Of a stretch of 64,000 nucleotides of DNA, positions 1 to 7,466 are shown piece after piece; the first letter of the stretch is position 1, and every line of letters starts with the position of its first letter. Position numbers and translations under genes: made by a program. The stretch is from assembly GCA_014649155.1 (NCBI GenBank), contig BMSM01000028.1, positions 27,377-91,376 on the forward strand. Reading direction: 5' to 3'. The stretch comes from Streptomyces griseoviridis. Its GTDB lineage: Bacteria > Actinomycetota > Actinomycetes > Streptomycetales > Streptomycetaceae. The notes below the pieces were generated by a model. It had not been told where the DNA came from and made no database searches. It saw only the letters and a list, made by a program, of their open reading frames with translations.

Positions 1-220
1 CCTCGCCTCCCGCAACCTCTCCCTGGAGGAGGTCGACAAGGTCGCCGAGCAGGCCGCCCGCTGGGAGGACTTCGACGAGGCGACCCTCGCGCAGTACTTC
101 ACCACCCTCGACTTCCGCTTCGGCGGGCCGCAGCTCGCGGCGGTCGCCGAGTTCGCCCGCCGGGTCGGCCCGACGACCGGGTTCCCGGCGGACGTGTCCG
201 TGGAGCTGCTCCGCCCCTGA
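1..220 (+). CDS. mqnA: Chorismate dehydratase MqnA, C-terminal part (partial)
   Basis: The last 72 codons of a gene that enters from the left edge; the open frame starts at base 2 and stops with TGA at 218-220. The residues resemble the tail of the MqnA/MqnD periplasmic-binding-like family (pattern YFTTLDFRFGGPQL followed by EFARRVG). MqnA removes water from chorismate to give 3-enolpyruvylbenzoate, the first step of the futalosine menaquinone route. The presence of mqnC 1.6 kb downstream supports the call. The catalytic part lies outside the window, so identity rests on C-terminal similarity recalled from the family and on context. Confidence 0.75.
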   Translation, partial: LASRNLSLEEVDKVAEQAARWEDFDEATLAQYFTTLDFRFGGPQLAAVAEFARRVGPTTGFPADVSVELLRP

Positions 221-291
221 CCGGCGGGCGGGCCGCGCCCACTACCCTGCTGCCAGGTTCCGGCGTACGGGGGAGGGGCGGCACCCGCGTC

Positions 292-1029
292 ATGAGCATC
301 GAGGCACTGCTCGTCGTCGTGGCGGCGCTGTGGGGAGCGGCGGCCGGGTCGCTGCTGCCCCGCGCGGCCTACCGCTTCTCCGTGCCCCCGGGGCAGCCCT
401 GGCGGGACACCTGCCCGGCCGGGCACCCGCTCCCGGCGCGGCCGGGCCGGGCCCGGTGCCCGCGCTGCCGGCCCGGCGAGGCGGCGTACGCCCCCGGCGC
501 CCCCGTCCCCGCCACCGTCACCGCGCTGGTCTGCGCCGCCCTCGCCGCCGCCACCGGCACCCGGCCCGAACTGGCCGTCTGGCTGCTGCTGGCCCCGGTC
601 GCGGTCCTGCTGGCCCTCGTCGACGTACGGGTGCGGCGACTGCCCGACCCGCTGACCCTGCCGCTCGCGGGCGCCGCCCTCGCCCTGCTCGGCCCGGTCG
701 CCCTGCTGCCGGAGCACGCCGGGTCGTGGACCACCGCCGTGCTCGGCACCCTCGCGCTCGGCGCCGGCTACTGCGCGCTGTTCCTCCTCAACCCCTCCGG
801 CATGGCCTTCGGCGACGTCAAACTGGCCCTCGGGGCGGGCGCGGTGCTCGGCTGGTACGGCTGGCCGACGCTCCTGCTCGGCGCCTTCGCCGGCTTCCTC
901 CTCGGCTCCCTCCACGGCCTCGCCCTGGTCCTCACCCGCCGCGCCACCCGCCGCACCACGATCCCCTTCGGCCCGTTCCTGCTCGCCGGCGCGCTCCTCG
1001 GCGTGCTGGCGGGGGCGTACACGGCCTGA
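292..1029 (+). CDS. Prepilin peptidase (A24 family aspartic protease)
   Basis: A 245-residue polytopic membrane protein. It has the two aspartates of type IV prepilin peptidases: D111 in LALVDVRVRRLPD and D175 in the AFGDVKLA (GxGD-like) motif. A small cysteine/histidine cluster (C41, H45, C56, C59) in the first cytoplasmic loop resembles the zinc site of the family. These enzymes cleave leader peptides of type IV or Tad pilins at the membrane. No pilin or Tad gene is visible nearby, so its substrates must be encoded elsewhere. The ATG start lies 71 bases after the mqnA-like stop. Confidence 0.85.
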   Translation: MSIEALLVVVAALWGAAAGSLLPRAAYRFSVPPGQPWRDTCPAGHPLPARPGRARCPRCRPGEAAYAPGAPVPATVTALVCAALAAATGTRPELAVWLLLAPVAVLLALVDVRVRRLPDPLTLPLAGAALALLGPVALLPEHAGSWTTAVLGTLALGAGYCALFLLNPSGMAFGDVKLALGAGAVLGWYGWPTLLLGAFAGFLLGSLHGLALVLTRRATRRTTIPFGPFLLAGALLGVLAGAYTA

Positions 1030-1050
1030 CGGCAGATCTTTCCAACTTTG

Positions 1051-1082
1051 AGACTTGCAGACTGACAGTCGGGAAGACTACG
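1051..1082 (+). promoter_or_regulatory. Four phased 8-bp repeats, candidate RHH operator
   Basis: Directly upstream of the ribbon-helix-helix/RAMA gene the sequence falls into 8-base units starting at 1051, 1059, 1067 and 1075: AGACTTGC, AGACTGAC, AGTCGGGA, AGACTACG. Three begin with AGACT and the fourth with AGTC. RHH repressors of the MetJ type bind tandem 8-bp boxes, so this is a plausible autoregulatory operator. A weak promoter match (TTGCAG at 1055-1060, TACGGT at 1079-1084, 18-base spacer) overlaps it. The periodicity is seen; the function is inferred. Confidence 0.4.
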
Positions 1083-1102
1083 GTGGAGGCAGGAGGTGCT
1101 TC

Positions 1103-1534
1103 GTGTCGGAATCCATGCGAACGATCCAGGTCGACCTGGAGGTCTTCGCCTACTTGCAGCGTCACAGCGAACCCTTGGTGGACACCCCGAACGATGTCCT
1201 GCGGCGTGAGCTGCTCGGCCCGAAGGCGGCGCCGGCCCAGGGCGGGGGCGTGCGCCGCCCCGGCAGGCTCATGCCACTGATCGAGGCCGGGCTCGTGGCT
1301 CCCGGCGACACGCTGCGGCATCACCAGCCGAGACTCCGGCGCACGTACGAGGCCACGATCACCGCTGACGGCTGGGTCCGCATCCCGGACGGCCGGGAGT
1401 TCGCTCAGCCGTCCCCGGCGCTGAAGGCTCAGACGCACAACGAGGTGAACGCATGGCGCCTGTACCTCCATGCGCCCAGTGGTCGCCCGCTGAAGGAGCT
1501 GCGCGACGAGGCCGCAGGGGCCAGCCGGAACTGA
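1103..1534 (+). CDS. RHH (SeqA-N-like) plus RAMA-domain putative modified-DNA reader
   Basis: A 143-residue protein starting at GTG 1103, chosen because AGGAGG (1091-1096) lies seven bases upstream; a longer frame to 1055 has no such site. Residues about 5-38 (TIQVDLEVFAYLQR through DVLRREL) look like the ribbon-helix-helix N-terminal domain of SeqA. Residues about 57-135 (LIEAGLVAPGDTL, TYEATITADGWV, NEVNAWRLYL) fit the RAMA domain, proposed to read modified DNA next to restriction and methylation enzymes. No methylase or nuclease lies nearby. A role as a DNA-binding regulator that senses base modification is inferred. A 39-codon membrane peptide gene follows 79 bases downstream. Confidence 0.7.
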   Translation: MSESMRTIQVDLEVFAYLQRHSEPLVDTPNDVLRRELLGPKAAPAQGGGVRRPGRLMPLIEAGLVAPGDTLRHHQPRLRRTYEATITADGWVRIPDGREFAQPSPALKAQTHNEVNAWRLYLHAPSGRPLKELRDEAAGASRN

Positions 1535-1613
1535 CGTCTCCCTCCGGCCGGAAGCGCTGCCGATCTCCGTGGGGTTTCACACCGCACGGCCGATCCGAGG
1601 AAGGAAGTACGGG

Positions 1614-1733
1614 GTGGAAGTCATCATCGCCGCGTTGATCACGGCGGTCTCGACCATCGCGGCGGCCTGCATCACCCGCCACCGGCCGGAACCGGAAAGG
1701 GGGCGGCGGACGTCCGATTCTCAGCGCGCGTGA
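1614..1733 (+). CDS. Small single-pass membrane peptide (39 aa)
   Basis: A 39-codon frame from GTG 1614 to TGA 1731-1733. A purine-rich ribosome site (AGGAAGG, about 1599-1605) sits at suitable distance. The product starts VEVIIAALITAVSTIAAACI, a single hydrophobic helix, then a short polar, basic tail. It lies between the RAMA gene and mqnC on the same strand. No family is recognised; expression needs proof because the frame is short. Confidence 0.45.
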   Translation: MEVIIAALITAVSTIAAACITRHRPEPERGRRTSDSQRA

Positions 1734-1829
1734 GGCGGGACGGCGCCGGTCGGCCTGACGTCTGCGGTGCCGGGGGGCTGGCGTACGCTGGACCGGTCCG
1801 TCCACAACCCTTGACGAAAGGGACGCCCG

Positions 1830-3029
1830 GTGACCGAGAAGGCCGACCTCCAGCCCATCCTCGACCGCGCCGCCGCCGGTGGTCGGATCACCCCCGAAGA
1901 GGCCCTCGCCCTGTACCGGGACGCCCCCCTGCACGCGCTGGGCGCCGCCGCCGACGCGATCCGCCGGCGGAGGTACGCCGGGACCGAGCACATCGCGACG
2001 TACATCATCGAGCGGAACATCAACTACACCAACGTGTGTGTGACGGCGTGCAAGTTCTGCGCCTTCTACGCGGCCCCGAAGGACACCAGGAAGGGCTGGT
2101 CCCGCGAGCTGGACGACATCCTGCGCCGCTGCGCGGAGACGGTCGAGCTGGGCGGCACGCAGATCATGTTCCAGGGCGGACACCACCCGGACTACGGCGT
2201 CGAGTACTACGAGAAGCACTTCTCCGCCATCAAGAAGGAGTTCCCGCAGCTCGTCATCCACAGCCTGGGGGCGAGCGAGGTCGAGCACATGGCGCGGATC
2301 TCCGGGGTGAGCGCCGAGGAGGCGATCCGGCGCATCCACGCGGCCGGGCTCGACTCCTTCGCCGGCGCCGGCGCGGAACTGCTGCCGGAGCGGCCGCGCA
2401 AGGCCATCGCGCCGCTGAAGGAGTCCGGCGAGCGCTGGCTGGAGATCATGGAGATCGCCCACAACCTCGGCGTGGAGTCCACCACCACCATGCTGATGGG
2501 CACCGGCGAGACCAACGCCGAGCGCATCGAGCACCTGCGGATGATCCGCGACGTGCAGGACCGCACGGGCGGCTTCCGCGCCTTCATCCCGTACACCTAC
2601 CAGCCCGAGAACAACCACCTGAAGGGCCGCACGCAGGCCACCCTCTTCGAGTACCTGCGGATGATCGCGATCGCCCGGATCTTCCTCGACAACGTCGCCC
2701 ACATCCAGGGCTCCTGGCTGACCACCGGCAAGGAGGTCGGCCAGCTCTCCCTGCACTACGGCGCCGACGACCTCGGCTCGGTCATGCTGGAGGAGAACGT
2801 GGTGTCGTCGGCCGGCGCCAAGCACCGCTCCAACCGGCTGGAGCTGATCGACCTGATCCGCAAGGCCGGGCGGGTCCCCGCGCAGCGCGCCACGACCTAC
2901 GAGCACCTCGTCGTCCACGACGACCCGGCGAACGACCCGGTCGACGAGCGGGTCGTCTCCCACATCTCGTCCACCGCGATCGAGGGCGGGACGGCCCACC
3001 CCGAGCTGAAGCTGATCGCGACCAGCTGA
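1830..3029 (+). CDS. mqnC: Cyclic dehypoxanthinyl futalosine synthase MqnC
   Basis: A 399-residue radical SAM enzyme of the futalosine pathway. It carries the CxxxCxxC cluster motif as C70, C74 and C77 (NVCVTACKFCAF), and GHHPDYGVEYYE and the later SSAGAKHRSNRLE stretch are characteristic of MqnC. The enzyme cyclises dehypoxanthine futalosine to the spiro intermediate on the way to dihydroxynaphthoate. The GTG start at 1830 gives the usual MTEKADLQP-type N-terminus and follows GAAAGGGA. The next gene starts 15 bases after the stop, so the two are probably co-transcribed. MqnE, MqnB and MqnD are not in the window. Confidence 0.96.
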   Translation: MTEKADLQPILDRAAAGGRITPEEALALYRDAPLHALGAAADAIRRRRYAGTEHIATYIIERNINYTNVCVTACKFCAFYAAPKDTRKGWSRELDDILRRCAETVELGGTQIMFQGGHHPDYGVEYYEKHFSAIKKEFPQLVIHSLGASEVEHMARISGVSAEEAIRRIHAAGLDSFAGAGAELLPERPRKAIAPLKESGERWLEIMEIAHNLGVESTTTMLMGTGETNAERIEHLRMIRDVQDRTGGFRAFIPYTYQPENNHLKGRTQATLFEYLRMIAIARIFLDNVAHIQGSWLTTGKEVGQLSLHYGADDLGSVMLEENVVSSAGAKHRSNRLELIDLIRKAGRVPAQRATTYEHLVVHDDPANDPVDERVVSHISSTAIEGGTAHPELKLIATS

Positions 3030-3043
3030 CCCGGCCGGCCGAC

Positions 3044-3487
3044 GTGCTGACCCTCCACGCCGCCGACGAGGTCCGCGCCGCCTGGGACGCCGAGCCGCTG
3101 CCGGACGGCGCGGTCGCCGTCGAGGGCGGCCGGATCGCCGCCGTGGGCCCGCTCGCCGAGATCGAAGGGCGCTTCCCGGGTGCCCGGGTGCGCCGCTGGC
3201 CCGGCGTGCTCGGCCCCGGACGGGTGCACGACGGGCCGCTGCCCGACGCGCCGAGCCCGCGCGAACGCGTCCACGAGGTCCTCAAGTCCGGCGCGGTGGC
3301 GGTCGTCGAGCGGTACGTCGACGAGGGACTGCGCTTTGCCGCCGAGCGCAACGGCCTGCTGGTCCTGCCCGCGCCGCGCCCGGCCGTCCTGGCCGCCGGC
3401 GCGCGGGCCGACCTCGCGGTCCTCGGCGCCGACGGCGCGTGTCTCGCCACGGTGTGCGCGGGGCGGCTGGTGCACCGGCGCCGCTGA
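3044..3487 (+). CDS. Imidazolonepropionase-like composite-domain protein
   Basis: A 147-residue protein read from GTG 3044, just after mqnC. Its N-terminus (AVAVEGGRIAAVGPLAEIEGRFPGARVRRWPG) and C-terminus (AVLAAGARADLAVLGADG) match the two halves of the beta-sandwich that flanks the barrel in amidohydrolases such as imidazolonepropionase and aminodeoxyfutalosine deaminase. The metal-binding TIM barrel is missing and no HxH motif is visible, so it is unlikely to be a hydrolase alone. Its place after mqnC hints at an accessory menaquinone role, which is inference. The upstream frame is open, so the exact start is uncertain. Confidence 0.7.
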   Translation: MLTLHAADEVRAAWDAEPLPDGAVAVEGGRIAAVGPLAEIEGRFPGARVRRWPGVLGPGRVHDGPLPDAPSPRERVHEVLKSGAVAVVERYVDEGLRFAAERNGLLVLPAPRPAVLAAGARADLAVLGADGACLATVCAGRLVHRRR

Positions 3488-3509
3488 GCACCGTGGACGC
3501 GGGCGGGAT

Positions 3510-4544
3510 TCAGCCCGCGAGGGCCTCGCCGAACGCGCCCGCCTCCTGGTCGACGCCGCTGCAGTCGGTCGCCGCGTCGTCCGAGTCCGCGTCGTCGTCG
3601 CAGGGCTGGTCGCGGAAGGTGGACCACATGGACACCCAGGCGATCTCCTTCTCCTCGGCGAACGCCCGCACCTCGGCGGCGTCGTCCAGGGTGAAGGTCT
3701 CCCCGTCCACGTCGTTGACGCCGATCATCGAGGTGAGCGCCATGCCCCGCCAGGCGTTCGCGTCGGAGAGGCCGAAGACCTCCTTCAGCTGGGTGTGCGC
3801 GGCCTCGGCGGAGGTGAGGGCGTAGTCGCCCATGTCGCCGCTGTAGGACTCGCCGTAGTTCATGGTCATGAGGTTCACCGTGGAGACCCGCACGGCGTGG
3901 TCGTTGGCGGACTGGAGCAGGGCCACGCCGTCGTCGTCCAGGCCCGAGGGCATCACCGGCAGGGTGAACGAGACCTTCAGGCCCGAGCGTTCCTCCTGGA
4001 GCAGCGCGATCGCCTCCGACCGCAGCGCCACGGAGGCGGAGTCGGTCAGCTCGTCGCCCTCGATGTCGAAGTCGGCGAGGGTCGCGCCGCCGGCCGCGTC
4101 CAGCGCCTCGCCGTACGCCTGAGCCAGGCCCTCGGCGCTGTCGCAGGTCGCCGCCAGCTCCTTGCCGGAGGCGCCGCCGAAGGAGACGCGGACGGTGGCA
4201 CCGGCCGCGGTGAGGTCCGAGATCCGGGAGGCGACCGCCGCGTCGTCGACGGCGCTGCTGCCGTTCCACTCGGGGGTGCAGCCGCTGCCCGAGGAGATCA
4301 CGAACGCCAGGTTGTACGTCGCCGGGGAGCCCGCGAAGTCCAGATCGGACGCCGTGGTGGCGCTGACGTAGGGCGCGTACCCGGTGGCGGACGCCGAGGG
4401 CGTGCCGGTGGACGGGTCCGCCGAGGGCGCCGAGTCCGCCGTACCGCTGTCGCCGGACCCGTCCGACGACCCGACCGAACAGCCCGCCGTTGCCAGGGCG
4501 AACAGGCAGATCAGCCCGGCGGCGGACTTTCGTAGACCCCTCAT
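3510..4544 (-). CDS. GH18-family chitinase-like lipoprotein
   Basis: A 344-residue exported protein. The ATG at 4544 is preferred because a GGGAG site precedes it; an upstream ATG would delay the signal sequence. MRGLRKSAAG then a hydrophobic stretch ends at C22 (ATAGC), a loose lipobox. A Ser/Gly/Pro-rich linker leads to the catalytic domain. D158, D160 and E162 in LADFDIEG form the GH18 DxDxE signature, with E162 the likely acid, and VNLMTMNYG is a further GH18 core strand. The likely substrate is a GlcNAc polymer. It diverges from a glycan operon that may make a GlcNAc-type polymer. Confidence 0.82.
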   Translation of the reverse strand: MRGLRKSAAGLICLFALATAGCSVGSSDGSGDSGTADSAPSADPSTGTPSASATGYAPYVSATTASDLDFAGSPATYNLAFVISSGSGCTPEWNGSSAVDDAAVASRISDLTAAGATVRVSFGGASGKELAATCDSAEGLAQAYGEALDAAGGATLADFDIEGDELTDSASVALRSEAIALLQEERSGLKVSFTLPVMPSGLDDDGVALLQSANDHAVRVSTVNLMTMNYGESYSGDMGDYALTSAEAAHTQLKEVFGLSDANAWRGMALTSMIGVNDVDGETFTLDDAAEVRAFAEEKEIAWVSMWSTFRDQPCDDDADSDDAATDCSGVDQEAGAFGEALAG

Positions 4545-4758
4545 GGCGTGGCTCCCGCTCTCACAATTCATGTCCCAGGATGGAAACAAAACCCGTCTCC
4601 GAACCGGAAAGGTGCCACATCCGACTGTGTCCCCCCTGGGTACGGACCCGCGTTTTCCTGCGCATTCTCAGCAGAATGACAGCTTCGCCAGTTTCTCATG
4701 GGTCGCTCACAAGAAAGGCAGAGTTTCGGTCACATGAAGTGCTCCTAACATCCGAGGA

Positions 4759-5184
4759 ATGCATTCCGAGCCTGCCATCGAAAGCCGCGCCGCCGTGCGC
4801 GGTCGCCGCCGCAAACGCGGTAACGGGTCCGCCGCAGCGACGGACGGCCCCGTGTTCGTTGACAACTCCGGACGCCGGGCCAAGCTGCTGCGCCGGCTCG
4901 GCCTTCTCGTGGGGGTCGTCTGTTCCGGGTACGCGATCGTGCTGGGCCTCGCCTTCATGGGCATCGGCACCTCGATCAACCCGGCCTCGCTGCTGCCCTT
5001 CGGCGGTGGCGGAGGCGGTGCCGCCCCGGCCGGGGGCATGCGGCCGCAGGGCGGCACCGTCCCGAGCGGCGTCCCGAGCGGCGTCCCGAGTGGTGCGCCC
5101 TCCGGCGCCCCCGCCGGCGTTCCGCCCACCGGAGCCGCTACCGGCTCCGCCTCCGCTCCGGCCGCTTCCGCGACCGCCGACTGA
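4759..5184 (+). CDS. Small membrane protein, first gene of glycan operon
   Basis: A 141-residue protein with a basic cytoplasmic start, one or two hydrophobic segments at about residues 44-75 (LLVGVVCSGYAIVLGLAFMG) and an outside tail rich in Gly, Pro, Ser and Ala. The tail has short tandem repeats (PSGVPSGVPSGAPSGAP). A GAGGA site precedes the ATG. It lies 20 bases before the NodB-GT2 gene, so it is probably a partner of that enzyme. No known family is recognised. Confidence 0.7.
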   Translation: MHSEPAIESRAAVRGRRRKRGNGSAAATDGPVFVDNSGRRAKLLRRLGLLVGVVCSGYAIVLGLAFMGIGTSINPASLLPFGGGGGGAAPAGGMRPQGGTVPSGVPSGVPSGAPSGAPAGVPPTGAATGSASAPAASATAD

Positions 5185-5204
5185 CCGGAAGCGCAGCCAC
5201 CGCC

Positions 5205-7466
5205 ATGACCACCACACCTCCCTCCCGCGGCCGCCGCCGCGCCCCCGGCCGGATGGAACGCGCCGCCGGCCGGGCCGCCGCGCTGCAGAAGCCGCGGGTC
5301 ATCCTCGCGCTGCTGCTCCTGCTGGCGCTGACCTGCGTGATGCTGCTGGACGGCTATCTGCGCGCCGAGGTCGGCGGCGACCAGCGCGTACGCACCGGCG
5401 CCAGCTCCAGCGACGTACCGGACGACGTCCTGAACGGTGGCCCGATCCTGTCCTTCCGCGGCGGCCAGGCCACCACGGTCTCCGTGCCGGACAAGACGAT
5501 CGCGCTGACCTTCGACGACGGACCGAACCCCACGTGGACGCCGCAGGTCCTGAAGATCCTTCAGAAGTACGACGTACCGGGCACGTTCTTCCTGGTCGGG
5601 TCGATGGTCTCGCGCTACCCGGGCATCGTCGACGACCTGGTCGACCAGGGCAACGAGGTGGGCATCCACACCTTCACGCACGTCGACCTGTCCTACCAGA
5701 GCGACGCCCGGGTCACCCGCGAGATCGAGCAGACGCAGCTCGCGCTGGCGGGCGCGGCCGGGATCACGACGACGCTGTTCCGCGCGCCGTACTCCTCCGA
5801 GACGGACGCCATCGACAACTACAGCTGGCCGGTCTACGAGAAGCTCGGCGAGGACGGCTACACCAGCGTCTTCATCGACACCGACAGCGACGACTGGAAG
5901 AAGCCGGGCGTCTCGAAGATCATCAAGTGGGCCACGCCGGAGGACGGCGAGGGCGCCTCCGTCCTCTTCCACGACGCCGGCGGCGAGCGCTCCCAGACGA
6001 TCAAGGCGCTGCCGCAGTACATCGAGAAGATGAAGGCGAAGGGCTACACCTTCACCACCATCAGCGGCGTCATGGCGGAGCAGGGCGCCACCGCCCCGGC
6101 CGCGGCGCCCAGGGGTGGGGCCGGGCAGGGTGCCACCGCCGACGAGGGGGACCGGCTCCAGGCCGCCCACCACCAGGCCACCGGCACGACCCTCTACGAG
6201 GGCAAGGCCCTCATCGCGGCCGTCCGCGTCGCCGAGTGGACCGTCCCCGCCCTCTCGGCCGGGCTGATGGTGGTCGGCGTCGCCGTCCTGGGCCGGTTCG
6301 GGATGATGCTGCTCCTCGCCCGCCGGCACTACCGGCAGCGCAACCGGCGCCGGTTCGGCTGGGGACCGGCCGTCACCCGCCCGGTGACCGTGATCGTCCC
6401 CGCGTACAACGAGAAGGAGTGCATCGCCAACACCCTCGCGTCGCTGGCGCGGAGCACCCATCCCATCGAGGTCGTCGTCGTCGACGACGGTTCGACCGAC
6501 GGCACCTCGGAGATCGCCCGCGAGGCGGCCCGCTCCCTCGGCATGACCAACGTCCGCGTCATCCGCCAGGAGAACGCGGGCAAACCCGCCGCCCTCAACA
6601 ACGGCGTGCGCAGCGCCAGTCACGACATCGTCGTGATGATGGACGGCGACACCGTCTTCGAGGCGGACACCGTGCGGCAGCTCGTCCAGCCGTTCGCCGA
6701 CCCGAAGGTCGGCGCGGTCGCGGGCAACGCCAAGGTCGGCAACCGCGACACCGTCATCGGCGCCTGGCAGCACATCGAGTACGTGATGGGCTTCAACCTC
6801 GACCGGCGCATGTACGACCTGCTGCGCTGCATGCCGACCATCCCCGGCGCGATCGGCGCGTTCCGCCGCGAGGCGGTCCTGGAGGTCGGCGGCATGAGCG
6901 AGGACACCCTCGCCGAGGACACCGACATCACCATCGCCATGCACCGCGCGGGCTGGCGGGTCGTCTACCAGGAGCACGCCCGTGCCTGGACCGAGGCGCC
7001 CGGCTCCCTCAAGCAGCTCTGGTCGCAGCGCTACCGCTGGTCCTACGGCACGATGCAGGCCCTCTGGAAGCACCGCAAGTCCCTCACCGACAGGGGTCCC
7101 TCGGGCCGCTTCGGCCGGGTCGGGATGCCGCTGGTGGTGATCTTCCAGATCGTCACGCCGGTCTTCGCGCCGCTCATCGACGTGTTCACCGCCTACTCGA
7201 TGATCTTCGTCGACTTCGAGGCCGCGCTGCTGGCGTGGCTGGCGGTCCTCGGCGTCCAGCTGTTCTGCGCCGCGTACGCCTTCCGGCTGGACCGGGAGAA
7301 GTACCGGTACCTGCTGATGATGCCGCTCCAGCAGCTCGCCTACCGGCAGATGATGTACCTGGTCCTGATCCACTCCTGCATCACCGCCCTCACCGGCGGC
7401 CGCCTGCGCTGGCAGAAGCTCAAGCGCACGGGCGAGGTCGGCACCCCGGCGGGAGCGGGCGGATGA
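5205..7466 (+). CDS. Bifunctional polysaccharide deacetylase / family 2 glycosyltransferase
   Basis: A 753-residue fusion. After an N-terminal membrane anchor (about 31-50) comes a NodB deacetylase domain: LTFDDGPNPTW with D104 and D105, and HTFTH with metal ligands H155 and H159. A second membrane segment (about 345-365) leads to a processive GT2 domain from about residue 390: VIVPAYNE, VDDGSTDGT, MDGD, EDTDI and QRYRW near 607, then more membrane helices. It probably polymerises and partly N-deacetylates a GlcNAc-type polymer at the membrane, resembling the MatB type of enzyme in Streptomyces aggregation. The sugar is inferred. The downstream acyltransferase overlaps its stop. Confidence 0.92.
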   Translation: MTTTPPSRGRRRAPGRMERAAGRAAALQKPRVILALLLLLALTCVMLLDGYLRAEVGGDQRVRTGASSSDVPDDVLNGGPILSFRGGQATTVSVPDKTIALTFDDGPNPTWTPQVLKILQKYDVPGTFFLVGSMVSRYPGIVDDLVDQGNEVGIHTFTHVDLSYQSDARVTREIEQTQLALAGAAGITTTLFRAPYSSETDAIDNYSWPVYEKLGEDGYTSVFIDTDSDDWKKPGVSKIIKWATPEDGEGASVLFHDAGGERSQTIKALPQYIEKMKAKGYTFTTISGVMAEQGATAPAAAPRGGAGQGATADEGDRLQAAHHQATGTTLYEGKALIAAVRVAEWTVPALSAGLMVVGVAVLGRFGMMLLLARRHYRQRNRRRFGWGPAVTRPVTVIVPAYNEKECIANTLASLARSTHPIEVVVVDDGSTDGTSEIAREAARSLGMTNVRVIRQENAGKPAALNNGVRSASHDIVVMMDGDTVFEADTVRQLVQPFADPKVGAVAGNAKVGNRDTVIGAWQHIEYVMGFNLDRRMYDLLRCMPTIPGAIGAFRREAVLEVGGMSEDTLAEDTDITIAMHRAGWRVVYQEHARAWTEAPGSLKQLWSQRYRWSYGTMQALWKHRKSLTDRGPSGRFGRVGMPLVVIFQIVTPVFAPLIDVFTAYSMIFVDFEAALLAWLAVLGVQLFCAAYAFRLDREKYRYLLMMPLQQLAYRQMMYLVLIHSCITALTGGRLRWQKLKRTGEVGTPAGAGG

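Noticed and set aside
1830..3029. MqnE rather than MqnC
   Set aside because: The protein ends and the SSAGAKHRSNRLE stretch fit MqnC, and no MqnE-specific PAS-like N-terminus is seen.
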